The position numbers and the translations under genes are program-made. Positions 8,768 through 17,149 of a DNA stretch of 64,000 bases are shown here, piece by piece. Source of the DNA: Wolbachia endosymbiont (group B) of Germaria angustata (GTDB lineage Bacteria; Pseudomonadota; Alphaproteobacteria; Rickettsiales; Anaplasmataceae); assembly GCF_964026725.1 (NCBI RefSeq), contig NZ_OZ034691.1:372001-436000 (forward strand). The letters run 5' to 3'. Below the pieces are notes generated by a model. That model was not told the DNA's origin. It worked only from the letters and a program-made list of their open reading frames with translations, and searched no databases. How positions within the stretch are numbered: position 1 is the stretch's first letter; each line of letters begins with the position of its first letter.

Positions 8768-9850
8768 ATGCAGTTATTTCTAACAAGATTGTTCAATAAA
8801 TTTTACTGTTTAAGGATGAGAAACAAAGTAATCATCGTTTCCAGTATTGCTCTTATTCTACTGTTTTTTATCAACAGTACATTTTTAAAAAAAGATCAGG
8901 CGGTTCATAGTGATAATCCAATTAGTAGTTTTTCAGTAAAAACTCAGGATTATACTCCACAAAATCGCACTGTATATTTAAATTTTTCTGGTACAGTAAA
9001 TCCCTTGCATAGGGCAAGCCTTGTCTCAAGAACAAGTGGTCAAGTTATTGCTATTTATTTGTCTGATGGTGAAAAAGTAAAAAGAGGCGATGTAATTTTA
9101 AAGATAGAAGATTATGACAGAGTTGCACAAGTTGAGAAAGCCAAAGCTTTATTAAATCAGCGTGAAATTGAGTATCATTCCTCTAAAAAATTGAATACAA
9201 AAGGGTATGGAGCACAAATAAAAGTGGAAGCAGCTTTTACTGCATTGCAGAGTGCAAAAGCTGACCTAAAAAGGCTAGAGTTGGATTTAGAAAACACTGC
9301 GATTAAATCTCCTATTGATGGTTATATAGATAAGATCAACGTAAATGAAGGGGATTTTGTTAATCTTGGACATAAGATAACTGACATAGTTAATTTTGAT
9401 CAGGTTCTTGTAGTGTTGTATGTTTCAGAAAATGAAGTAAATAAAATAAAACTGGGTAGTGCAGCGCAAATTAATTTGCTAGAAGGAAGGGAATTAGTAG
9501 GTGAAGTGAGTTTTATTAGTAAAATTGCTGAGCCTAAAACTGGATCTTATAGAGTGGAGGTAAAGGTAACTGATAATGAGATTATATCCTTGCAAGGACT
9601 GACTGCTAGTGTAAGCCTCCCTTCAGGTGAAAGATTTGCATATAAAATTCCTTCTTCGGCCTTAAGCTTAAGTGATGATGGCGTTCTTGGAATAAAGATT
9701 GTTGATGACAATAATTATGTAGTATTTACAGCAATAGAAATTGTTGATCATGAAGATGATGGTGTTTGGGTGGTAGTAAATAACGAAGATAAGCCTATAA
9801 AGTTAATAACATTGGGCCATCTCTTTGTTAAGCCTGGTGATAAGGTTTAG
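8768..9850 (+). CDS. RND efflux periplasmic adaptor subunit (HlyD/AcrA-like)
   Basis: A membrane-fusion protein linking an inner-membrane RND pump to an outer-membrane channel. It has an N-terminal membrane anchor (about residues 20-36), a split biotinyl-lipoyl domain (SGTVNPLHRASLVSRTSGQV and later ENTAIKSPIDGYIDKINVNEG), a short coiled-coil hairpin between them, and a beta-barrel domain with LEGRELVGEVSFISKIAEP. The 360-residue length suits the family. No RND pump gene lies next to it in the window, so the partner is presumably just elsewhere. An in-frame ATG at 8816 is an alternative start that would still retain the anchor. Confidence 0.88.
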   Translation: MQLFLTRLFNKFYCLRMRNKVIIVSSIALILLFFINSTFLKKDQAVHSDNPISSFSVKTQDYTPQNRTVYLNFSGTVNPLHRASLVSRTSGQVIAIYLSDGEKVKRGDVILKIEDYDRVAQVEKAKALLNQREIEYHSSKKLNTKGYGAQIKVEAAFTALQSAKADLKRLELDLENTAIKSPIDGYIDKINVNEGDFVNLGHKITDIVNFDQVLVVLYVSENEVNKIKLGSAAQINLLEGRELVGEVSFISKIAEPKTGSYRVEVKVTDNEIISLQGLTASVSLPSGERFAYKIPSSALSLSDDGVLGIKIVDDNNYVVFTAIEIVDHEDDGVWVVVNNEDKPIKLITLGHLFVKPGDKV

Positions 9851-9998
9851 CCTGTATATACACTTTTAGTAAAAATCAGATAAAATTCCGTGTTAGCAAT
9901 AATTATAAAAATACTTACTAATATACTTATCTAAGTATTGATAATTGTTAATAAGCAAGCTAATTGTATAAATGTTTTATAAAAAGAGAGTGTATTAT

Positions 9999-10910
9999 AT
10001 GCCACGTATTAGTGAAGAAAAGTATAAGCGTTATCGTGAGTTGAATAACCTTGACTTAAATAAAAAGTTAAAAGAAGCTATAAATGAGCAGGATTATAAT
10101 AAGATAAGGAGTATTATTTCTGACAATGAATTGGAGTCAATTGACGATAAAATATATGGTGCATTATTTTTGAATAAATATCCTAGATTTCCCGAATTTT
10201 TACTTATGCTAGGAGACAGTAGTTCAAGTGATGTAGTTAACTTTTTTATACAACATGTTCCAAGTAAATTTTTGTGTGGAGAAGGCCCTAGAAATAGTTT
10301 GGGTAATATTCCATGCATAGAATTTATCTTTAGTTACAGACAAGACGCAATACCTACTCTATTAGAGGCTGTTTCAAAATCAGACAGAGACGATACTATC
10401 GTATTTGGAAAAGGTTTAGTTTCTAGTGTAAAGAAGAGAATAGAAAACATTGAGAGTAATGGGAGTCCTTATTATAGAAATGAATCTTGTGCAGCATATT
10501 CTTGTTCTGATAATCCACAAGATTACTACGATGCAAAAGAGGCTATTGAAGAATATTGCACACAAAATGGTAATGGTGATTACGAAATCGTTCCAGACTA
10601 TCTTTTTACTATAAAAGATCAACCTCGAGAGCTAAAGCGATTGTTTATAGATATTGCTGCTGCCATAAGAAGTGATAGCCTTGATAAAGTGCAAAGTGGT
10701 CTGAAAGCAATTGAAGCAAGTGTTCCTAAAGCTGATCTGCGCATTATTGATAAAATCAGTACGTCATTAAGTTCTCTAATAAAAAAGGCTAAACAAAATG
10801 TAAATATGGCACGCGCTATTAGTGATGTACAGGCAAATATTACTTGGCCTGGTACATTTCTTAAAGAGAATGTCTTATGTACAAATAGTGTACAAAAGTC
10901 AAAAAACTAA
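9999..10910 (+). CDS. Hypothetical protein, unknown function
   Basis: About 303 residues; not recognised. The ATG at 9999 is preferred because GAGAG lies about nine bases upstream, whereas the in-frame ATG at 9972 lacks a site. The protein is mostly helical by appearance and charged. Central residues form a Tyr/Cys-rich loop (NESCAAYSCSDNPQDYYDAK), and the last third is amphipathic helical (RELKRLFIDIAAAIRS onward). No signal peptide or transmembrane segment is visible. It is followed by a strong intrinsic terminator at 10927-10952, which supports it being an expressed single-gene unit. Confidence 0.7.
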   Translation: MPRISEEKYKRYRELNNLDLNKKLKEAINEQDYNKIRSIISDNELESIDDKIYGALFLNKYPRFPEFLLMLGDSSSSDVVNFFIQHVPSKFLCGEGPRNSLGNIPCIEFIFSYRQDAIPTLLEAVSKSDRDDTIVFGKGLVSSVKKRIENIESNGSPYYRNESCAAYSCSDNPQDYYDAKEAIEEYCTQNGNGDYEIVPDYLFTIKDQPRELKRLFIDIAAAIRSDSLDKVQSGLKAIEASVPKADLRIIDKISTSLSSLIKKAKQNVNMARAISDVQANITWPGTFLKENVLCTNSVQKSKN

Positions 10911-10926
10911 AGTTTTTAATCAGGCT

Positions 10927-10952
10927 AGGTGTGAGGCACGCCTATTTTTTTT
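10927..10952 (+). terminator. Rho-independent terminator after the 9999-10910 gene
   Basis: A 7-bp stem AGGTGTG / CACGCCT (one G-T pair) with a three-base loop is followed by an eight-T run at 10945-10952. It lies 16 bases after the stop of the upstream plus-strand gene and is oriented to end it. The convergent glutaredoxin gene ends just downstream at 10966. Confidence 0.85.
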
Positions 10953-10965
10953 GCTTATTTCCTTA

Positions 10966-11283
10966 CTAAATAATCTGTTTTTCTTTCAATAAACTCTGTA
11001 ATTCACCTTTTTCATACATCTCGCGGATTATGTCACAGCCACCAATAAACTCTCCCTTTATATATATTTGTGGAATTGTTGGCCAATCAGAAAAACTTTT
11101 TATGGACTGACGTATTTCATCATTCTCAAGTACGTTGATGCATTTAAACTTTACATTCAAATTTTTGAGAATTGATACGACGAGCCCAGAGAATCCGCAT
11201 TGAGGAAAGTCAGAGGTGCCTTTCATATACAGCACTACATCGTTTTCTGCTATGTCTTTTTTTATTTGTTCAAAGTTGTTCAT
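10966..11283 (-). CDS. grxD: Monothiol glutaredoxin, Grx4 family
   Basis: A monothiol CGFS glutaredoxin that carries and transfers [2Fe-2S] clusters. The active-site CGFS is near residue 29, followed by the conserved WPTIPQIYIKGEFIGGCDI glutathione-binding segment near residues 67-85. The ATG at 11283 has AAGGTGA immediately upstream; a GTG three codons earlier is possible. Its start is 16 bases from the stop of a BolA-family gene on the same strand. BolA and CGFS glutaredoxins form heterocomplexes, so this is a functional pair conserved in many bacteria. Confidence 0.95.
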   Translation of the reverse strand: MNNFEQIKKDIAENDVVLYMKGTSDFPQCGFSGLVVSILKNLNVKFKCINVLENDEIRQSIKSFSDWPTIPQIYIKGEFIGGCDIIREMYEKGELQSLLKEKQII

Positions 11284-11299
11284 AAATATCACCTTAATT

Positions 11300-11518
11300 T
11301 TAAGCTCCAGTTTCTAGTTGCAATGCATGTATAGACTGACCTTCAAGAGCCTTATATATCATTCTGTGTTGTTCTATTTTTGTCTTTCCAGAGAAACACT
11401 TGGAAGTTATTTTTAAATGGTAGTGATCATCATCTCCAGCAAGGTCTTTAATTTTTATATCAGCATCAGGAAATGATTGTTTGATAATTTTCTCTAACTC
11501 GTGAATTGTAATAGTCAT
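11300..11518 (-). CDS. BolA family protein
   Basis: A 72-residue BolA/IbaG-type protein. It shows the family core DDDHYHLKITSKCFSGKT and the motif QHRMIYKALEG near the middle, with a C-terminal IHALQLETGA that includes the invariant His-Ala-Leu segment. It partners with the monothiol glutaredoxin encoded directly downstream to bind a bridging [2Fe-2S] cluster; this is family knowledge. It lies 38 bases after the malic enzyme gene on the same strand, so the three may form one transcript. Confidence 0.93.
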   Translation of the reverse strand: MTITIHELEKIIKQSFPDADIKIKDLAGDDDHYHLKITSKCFSGKTKIEQHRMIYKALEGQSIHALQLETGA

Positions 11519-11556
11519 CAGTTTATTTTAATTATAAGTCTAAAATATGCAATTGA

Positions 11557-12876
11557 TTATTGTGAAGACAATAGATTCAGCGTGCTGAGAGCACTAGCAA
11601 GACGAGATTTTAATTGACTTGCATACTCATTCCAGTCCTTTATTTCCTTTCTTGCTACACCTGAGGTAACTGCAGCTTTTGCAACAGCAGGAGATACTAT
11701 AGAAATTAATCTTGGGTCAAATGGAGTAGGTATTATATATTCACGTCCATAGCTCATTTTACGACCACCATAGGCTGCAGATATCTCGTGCGGCACTGGC
11801 TCGCGAGCAAGCTTTGCTATTGCATCTGCAGCAGCAATTTTCATTTCATCATTTATTGTCTTTGCATATACATCAAGTGCCCCTCTGAATATGTAAGGAA
11901 ATCCCATTACATTATTGACTTGGTTGTTATAATCTGACCTACCAGTTGCAATTATTGCATCTGGCCTTACAGATTTTGCAAATTCAGGCCTTACTTCTGG
12001 ATCAGGGTTAGCAAGAGCAAAAATGATTGGGTCTTTACCCATGCTTTTTAACATTCCTTCACTGAGCACATCCTTTGCAGAGAGTCCGATGAATACATCA
12101 GCATCTTTTATGGCATCGAGTAGAGAACGTTCTTTAGTGTCAATTGCATATTTTTCTTTCCACTCATTCATATCCTCTTTTTTGTCTTTGTGTATTACTC
12201 CTTGTTTATCGCATAGTACTATGTTCTTAGCACCCATAGACTTCAGTATTTCCAAACACGCAATACCAGCTGCTCCAGCACCATTCATGATGATCTTTAC
12301 ATTTCCTAATTTCTTTCCAACAATATCGAGGGCATTTTCTATACCAGCTGCAACAACTACTGCAGTGCCATGTTGATCATCGTGGAACACCGGAATATCC
12401 ATCAACTCATTTAGACGTTTCTCTATTATAAAACAATCAGGAGATCTTATATCTTCTAGATTTATTCCCCCCCAACTTGGACCAAGATACCTTACTGCAT
12501 TGATGAAATCTTCTATGTTTTCTGTGTCAACTTCTATATCAATTGCATCAATGTCAGCAAAACGCTTAAATAAAACAGCTTTGCCTTCCATGACGGGTTT
12601 TGAAGCAAGAGGACCGATATTGCCAAGTCCCAGGACTGCGGTGCCATTTGAAATGACAGCCACATAATTGCTTTTTGCCGTGTAATCATAAATAGCTTTA
12701 GGATTTTTAGCTATTGCAAGGCATGGGGCTGCAACACCAGGGGAATAAGCAAGTGATAGGTCATGCTGTGTGGATAAGGGTTTTATTGGTATAACCGATA
12801 CCTTACCAGGTTTACCACTTTTATTATGGTACTTAAGTGCTTCTTGTTTTGTGGTGTTATCTAAATCATTATTCAT
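11557..12876 (-). CDS. Malic enzyme (malate to pyruvate, oxidative decarboxylation)
   Basis: Converts malate to pyruvate and CO2 with reduction of NAD or NADP. The N-terminal malic domain has YSPGVAAPCLAIAKNP near residue 44, the divalent-metal and substrate segment INLEDIRSPDCF, and DDQHGTAVV near residue 165. The NAD-binding domain has NGAGAAGIACLEIL near residue 197. At 439 residues it is a single-domain enzyme without the phosphotransacetylase-like C-terminal domain found in many proteobacterial MaeB proteins; the stop is followed after 38 bases by BolA, so that domain is absent here rather than frameshifted. It feeds pyruvate to PPDK. The cofactor preference cannot be read from sequence by eye. 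Confidence 0.94.
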   Translation of the reverse strand: MNNDLDNTTKQEALKYHNKSGKPGKVSVIPIKPLSTQHDLSLAYSPGVAAPCLAIAKNPKAIYDYTAKSNYVAVISNGTAVLGLGNIGPLASKPVMEGKAVLFKRFADIDAIDIEVDTENIEDFINAVRYLGPSWGGINLEDIRSPDCFIIEKRLNELMDIPVFHDDQHGTAVVVAAGIENALDIVGKKLGNVKIIMNGAGAAGIACLEILKSMGAKNIVLCDKQGVIHKDKKEDMNEWKEKYAIDTKERSLLDAIKDADVFIGLSAKDVLSEGMLKSMGKDPIIFALANPDPEVRPEFAKSVRPDAIIATGRSDYNNQVNNVMGFPYIFRGALDVYAKTINDEMKIAAADAIAKLAREPVPHEISAAYGGRKMSYGREYIIPTPFDPRLISIVSPAVAKAAVTSGVARKEIKDWNEYASQLKSRLASALSTLNLLSSQ

Positions 12877-12995
12877 GCTTTGAGCTTATTGTTAGTAATT
12901 TTTTAAGTATATGGGGTTTTTATGAATGTTCAACTATTAGCTTGTGAATTCTGTTGTACTTCTGTATAAGTTTATCTACCAATAGTGTGACTTAC

Positions 12996-13538
12996 ATGCT
13001 TAAGAAAAACGTGCCTAATTTGCTAACAATTTCTCGTGCGCTCGCGATACCGGCAATAATATCAAGCTTTTATATAGAAAGTAAATATGCAAGTCTAATA
13101 ACAATATTGATCTTTATGTTTGCGTGCATTACAGATTTTTTTGATGGTTATTTAGCACGTGCATGGAAAGTCCAATCGAATTTTGGCAAATTATTTGACC
13201 CAATTGCTGATAAGTTAGTAGTAGTTTCAACAATAATCATGCTAGTTTATAAGCAAAAAATAGATGATGTTACAATCATACCGTCAGTTATAATTGTTTG
13301 TAGAGAGATATTAGTTTCGGGTTTACGAGAGTTTTTGATAGCTACAAACGTTAGTCTACCTGTGAGCAAAGCTGGGAAAATTAAAACATTTTTTCAGATG
13401 GTTGCTATAGTGGCGTTAATAATGAGTGATTATGAAACAACTAAATACATAGGTGTGATTTGTTTGTGGGCTGCAGCTGTTATGACTATGTGGTCAGGCT
13501 ATAATTACGTTCTAGCTGGCATCAAACAGATTGACTAA
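12996..13538 (+). CDS. pgsA: CDP-diacylglycerol-glycerol-3-phosphate 3-phosphatidyltransferase
   Basis: Makes phosphatidylglycerol-phosphate from CDP-diacylglycerol and glycerol 3-phosphate in the inner membrane. The CDP-alcohol phosphotransferase signature D-x2-D-G-x2-A-R-x8-G-x3-D-x3-D is present as DFFDGYLARAW followed by GKLFDPIADK, near residues 43-68. Several transmembrane helices surround it. I take the ATG at 12996 (MLKKNVPNLLTISR), the standard family start, rather than an in-frame start at 12954. It is divergent from malic enzyme and stands alone. Confidence 0.94.
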   Translation: MLKKNVPNLLTISRALAIPAIISSFYIESKYASLITILIFMFACITDFFDGYLARAWKVQSNFGKLFDPIADKLVVVSTIIMLVYKQKIDDVTIIPSVIIVCREILVSGLREFLIATNVSLPVSKAGKIKTFFQMVAIVALIMSDYETTKYIGVICLWAAAVMTMWSGYNYVLAGIKQID

Positions 13539-13638
13539 ATTGCTTAAGAGTATACAAAGAAAGTTAATAATTTCACAATATTGACTGATTAGTTAAAATC
13601 CTGTATAATGTATTAGTTTATAAATTAGTCAAGTTTGT

Positions 13639-14619
13639 ATGACTGGTATTATTATAGATAGCTTTAATACTGAGTCTTCCTTTAAGAGATCAAGTTCTGA
13701 GAAAGATACTAAAATAGAGGATTTTTTTCGAGATTTTTGGTCAACAGTTGATGAAGAAGAAAAAAAGAGAAAAAAACTTGAGCAAGAATTATTAATACTT
13801 GAAGAAGGAAAAAAAAAGCAGAAGCTGGAACAGGAGTTATTAACTTTAAAAAAAAGAGAGCTAAATAGAAAATGTGTATCATTGGCAACAATGGTTCCAT
13901 TTGCATTGCTGATGGCAATTGAGCTCGAAAAAACATGTAGCGATCAGGTATTACTTGGCCTTATAAGCGGTGCATTAGGCCATATTATATTACCTTTCAC
14001 AGTCTTATCTCTTATTTGCACGCTATATTTAATTTATAATAATAGAAAAATAGCAGAAAAAGAACGAGAGTTGGAGAATATTGAAGATGGAGAAAAAGAA
14101 AAGAGAGACATTCCTTATACAGTTGATGATTACTGTAACTATGCTGATGCTGCTTTAGTTACATTAGTTATTGTGGCTAGCATAGTAAGCGAAGCATTGG
14201 CACAAGGAATAATAGAAGACGTAGCTTTTTCAATTTCTAGTATATTCTACTTTGTAGCGAGTGCTACTTTTTGCTATTGTGAGTACAAGAAAAATAAAAA
14301 TTCTGAAGTAGAAAAAGAGCAAGGCTTTGATGAGAAATTTGAAAAAAAGACAAGCAATATGTCTACAGCTAAGTTAATGCTTGCTGGTTCTTCTTTATTA
14401 CTAATTAGGAGTATAATGTTGATTTCTGAAGTAGCATTAGCATCATCTGCTGTTGGGCCTGCTTTAGGTCTGGTAGGTATTGCTCTTTTGATGGTCGGAA
14501 GTGGATTGATCATACATTCTTATATTAGAAAGCTAGAGAACGTAGAAGTGAGTGGAAAAGGTGTTCCAACAGGTGCTGGTATAGGTAATATAGGGAAAGG
14601 GCAGGTTTTTGCTCGATGA
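13639..14619 (+). CDS. Hypothetical membrane protein with coiled coil
   Basis: 326 residues, not recognised. After a short polar N-terminus there is a charged coiled coil with an imperfect tandem 16-residue unit (KLEQELLILEEGKKKQ, then KLEQELLTLKKREL) at about residues 48-75. Four to six hydrophobic segments follow, as two pairs (about residues 78-130 and 175-215) and a final pair (about 240-300), with a lysine-rich loop between. The layout, coiled coil then paired membrane hairpins, resembles other orphan Wolbachia membrane proteins that might act at host interfaces, but no function can be assigned. Confidence 0.7.
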   Translation: MTGIIIDSFNTESSFKRSSSEKDTKIEDFFRDFWSTVDEEEKKRKKLEQELLILEEGKKKQKLEQELLTLKKRELNRKCVSLATMVPFALLMAIELEKTCSDQVLLGLISGALGHIILPFTVLSLICTLYLIYNNRKIAEKERELENIEDGEKEKRDIPYTVDDYCNYADAALVTLVIVASIVSEALAQGIIEDVAFSISSIFYFVASATFCYCEYKKNKNSEVEKEQGFDEKFEKKTSNMSTAKLMLAGSSLLLIRSIMLISEVALASSAVGPALGLVGIALLMVGSGLIIHSYIRKLENVEVSGKGVPTGAGIGNIGKGQVFAR

Positions 14620-14686
14620 TAATGCCAAAAATTTGTTTATTTAGGTAATATTTAGTCTATACTTTATTTTGATCAAAAAAAATCTT

Positions 14687-15364
14687 ATGTATAAGACTTT
14701 AATCATATGCTTTTTTCTCCTTATTTGCTCCTTTGTGCAGTCGTATGGGAATGATCTGGAACACACTGAAACTGAACTATATGAGGAGGCAGTTAAGCTT
14801 TATGATCAGAAAAAATATAAGCAAGCTATTAGAGCATTTCAAAAGATAGAGGATTTGTATCCTTTATCTTATTGGGCAATGAAAGCAAAATTATTATCTG
14901 GAGTTTCTTACTATAATATGGGTAACTACAGCAGTGCTGCAAGTGATATGGATGATTATATATACGTTTATCCAAATGGTGAAGATTTGCCATATGTATA
15001 TTACTTAAGAGTATTATCTTATTACATGCAAATTAATAAAGTGCAGCTTGGGCAACAAATTGCATATAAAACTTTAGAGCTAGCTACTGAATATATTAAT
15101 CTTTTTCCGAATAGCGAATATATAGAAGAGATCAAAGAAAAAGAAAAATTAATCACAGAACATATATCAAAAAAAGAGTATTCTATTGGTGAATTTTACC
15201 TAAAGCGTGGTGAATATTTAGCAGCAATTAAGCGTTTTCAAAATATGATAAGCGATAAATATTCTTCTAGAGTTATTAGTTATTTAATAACAGCTCACTT
15301 AGCTCTTGGCCTTGACTTAGAAGCTGAGCAGTATGAAAATATGTTAGCAGAAGGGGTGAATTAG
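14687..15364 (+). CDS. bamD: Outer membrane assembly protein BamD (ComL family)
   Basis: A BamD-type protein that works with BamA in inserting outer-membrane beta-barrels. A signal peptide occupies about residues 1-20; the rest is tetratricopeptide-like helices, with YEEAVKLYDQKKYKQAIRAF and PLSYWAMKAKLLSGVSYYNMG typical of the family, and a later EFYLKRGEYLAAIKRFQNMI repeat. A Cys (LLIC) sits in the hydrophobic stretch but is not a classical lipobox, so lipidation is uncertain. I use the ATG at 14687; a TTG at 14669 is the alternative. It is seven bases upstream of yebC, part of a bamD-yebC-M23-SPFH run. Confidence 0.85.
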   Translation: MYKTLIICFFLLICSFVQSYGNDLEHTETELYEEAVKLYDQKKYKQAIRAFQKIEDLYPLSYWAMKAKLLSGVSYYNMGNYSSAASDMDDYIYVYPNGEDLPYVYYLRVLSYYMQINKVQLGQQIAYKTLELATEYINLFPNSEYIEEIKEKEKLITEHISKKEYSIGEFYLKRGEYLAAIKRFQNMISDKYSSRVISYLITAHLALGLDLEAEQYENMLAEGVN

Positions 15365-15371
15365 TTTTCTT

Positions 15372-16112
15372 ATGGCTGGTCATTCACAGTTTTCAAATAT
15401 AAAACATCGAAAAGGTGCTCAGGATGCAAAGCGCTCGCAAAAATTTACGAAGCTCATTAGGGAAATAACAGTTGCTGCAAAACAAGGGCTGCCTGATCCC
15501 GAACTCAATCCACGTCTTCGCTCTGCTATCTTTGCTGCGCGAAAGGAAAATCTACCAAAAGATAAAATAGAAACAGCAATAAAAAATGCAGCTGGTAACG
15601 TTGCTGGAGAAAGTTATGAAGAAATACAATATGAAGGCTGCGGACCTTCTGGTGCTGCACTTATTGTCCATGCTCTGACAAATAATCGCAACCGAACTGC
15701 TTCTGAGATACGTTATATCTTTTCTCGCAAAGGCGGTAATTTGGGAGAAACAGGATGTGTGAGTTACCTTTTCGATCATGTAGGCTTAATTGTCTATAAA
15801 GCAGAGGGTATAAATTTTGAAGATTTATTTAACTATGGAATTGAATTAGAAGTATTGAATGTTGAGGAAAATAACAAAGAAGAATTATATGTTATAACTT
15901 GTGAAGTAAAAGACTTTGGTAAAGTACGTGACGCTTTCTATACAAAATTTGGAGAACCAGAACTTGCTCGTCTTTCATGGCAACCAAAGGACCTGATTGA
16001 AGTTAGCGACAAAGAATTAATTGATAAATTATCTATATTAGTTGAAGAGCTAGAAGATAATGATGATGTGCAGTATGTTGAAGGTAATTTTATTTTTGCT
16101 GATAAACTATGA
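15372..16112 (+). CDS. yebC: YebC/PmpR family translation or transcription regulator
   Basis: A 246-residue YebC protein. The family start MAGHSQFSNIKHRKGAQDAKR is nearly canonical, as are RNRTASEIRYIFSRKGGN and GCVSYLFDH in the middle. YebC-type proteins have been described as transcription regulators and, more recently, as factors that help ribosomes at difficult sequences. It starts eight bases after bamD and its stop overlaps the start of the downstream M23 peptidase by four bases, so translation is likely coupled. Confidence 0.96.
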   Translation: MAGHSQFSNIKHRKGAQDAKRSQKFTKLIREITVAAKQGLPDPELNPRLRSAIFAARKENLPKDKIETAIKNAAGNVAGESYEEIQYEGCGPSGAALIVHALTNNRNRTASEIRYIFSRKGGNLGETGCVSYLFDHVGLIVYKAEGINFEDLFNYGIELEVLNVEENNKEELYVITCEVKDFGKVRDAFYTKFGEPELARLSWQPKDLIEVSDKELIDKLSILVEELEDNDDVQYVEGNFIFADKL

Positions 16113-17149
16113 GGCTGGTAATACTTCCACTGCTTTGTATTTTACCAGCATATTCAACTGAAACATTTGCGCAGAAAGACTATTGTCATTCCAGTGCCCA
16201 GACACTGGAATCCAGCAAAATTGATTGTAAACAGCACGCTATACAACATTTTCGATTAAAAAATTGGTCAAGCACTGAAATGACACTAACCCACTCTTCA
16301 GTGTTATTCCAAGACGGGATCAGAAAAAAAAAAGCTGCTTTGGTGACAGAAAGTGATAGAAAGTTGTTATTCATATCCAGTGACATAAAATCCTCTTTTT
16401 TTGATGCAGAAGGTTTGGCGCCAGATACAATAATGAGATTAATCAGCATATATAAAGATTATGGTGTAGATTTTAAAAAAGACATTGTGCCCAAAAGCAA
16501 GTTGGAAGTTCTGTGTGAGAGTGATCAGAAGGCTGAAGAAAAAATTTTATATACTTCACTCACAACAAGCAATAAAGCTATAAGTTTATATTATTATGAG
16601 TCACAAAACGGCAAAGAAGAGTATTTTAATAAAGAGGGGATAAGCTTAAAGAGTTTCGTAAGTCCTTTGAACGGAGATTTTCGTATATCCTCGAATTTTG
16701 GTAATAGAAAGCATCCCATTCATGGTAAAATTGCTTTTCATAAAGGAGTAGATTATGCAGCTAAACTTGGCACTCCTATACACGCCACTGCAGAAGGTGT
16801 AATAGAATATATAGGAAAGAATGGTGGCTATGGGAATTACATCAAAATAAAGCACAACAATAAATATTCAACTTGTTACGCACATATAAGCAAATTTAGT
16901 AGCGATATAAAGTTAGGCTCTAAAGTAAAGCAGGGACAAATCATTGCTTATGTTGGCAGCACTGGTGTTGCAACAGGACCTCATTTACATTATGAAGTTA
17001 TATATAATGGTAAACATATTGATCCGCTTACGATAGCTCATGGCAATGAGATAAAGTTGCCTGATCGTGAATTAAGAGAGTTTAAATTATTTGTAAGTAA
17101 GGTAGATGAAATAATCAGCAGAGAGGGTGCAAGTGAAAAAGCAATCTGA
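16109..17149 (+). CDS. M23 family peptidoglycan endopeptidase with embedded palindrome
   Basis: A predicted periplasmic LytM/M23 zinc endopeptidase acting on peptidoglycan cross-links. It has a signal peptide (residues 1-22) and a C-terminal M23 domain from about residue 190. Zinc ligands are in NRKHPIHGKIAFHKGVDYAA and in HLHYEV near residue 293, all intact. Just after the signal peptide, at 16185-16212, the DNA is a dispersed Wolbachia palindrome (attccagtg-cccaga-cactggaat) read in frame, with a further related 20-base stretch at 16267-16286. The reading frame is kept, so the insertion is tolerated in a linker. The start overlaps the yebC stop. Confidence 0.9.
   Translation: MRLVILPLLCILPAYSTETFAQKDYCHSSAQTLESSKIDCKQHAIQHFRLKNWSSTEMTLTHSSVLFQDGIRKKKAALVTESDRKLLFISSDIKSSFFDAEGLAPDTIMRLISIYKDYGVDFKKDIVPKSKLEVLCESDQKAEEKILYTSLTTSNKAISLYYYESQNGKEEYFNKEGISLKSFVSPLNGDFRISSNFGNRKHPIHGKIAFHKGVDYAAKLGTPIHATAEGVIEYIGKNGGYGNYIKIKHNNKYSTCYAHISKFSSDIKLGSKVKQGQIIAYVGSTGVATGPHLHYEVIYNGKHIDPLTIAHGNEIKLPDRELREFKLFVSKVDEIISREGASEKAI
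16185..16286. repeat. Dispersed palindromic repeat inside a coding sequence
   Basis: The left part (16185-16212) is an inverted repeat with 9-bp arms attccagtg / cactggaat. The right part (16267-16286, gtcaagcactgaaatgacac) differs at two positions from gtcaagcactgggatgacac in the spacer repeat at 19582-19601. Both lie in frame within the M23 peptidase gene and encode residues about 26-59. This is the coding-palindrome phenomenon known from Rickettsia and Wolbachia. Confidence 0.75.
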
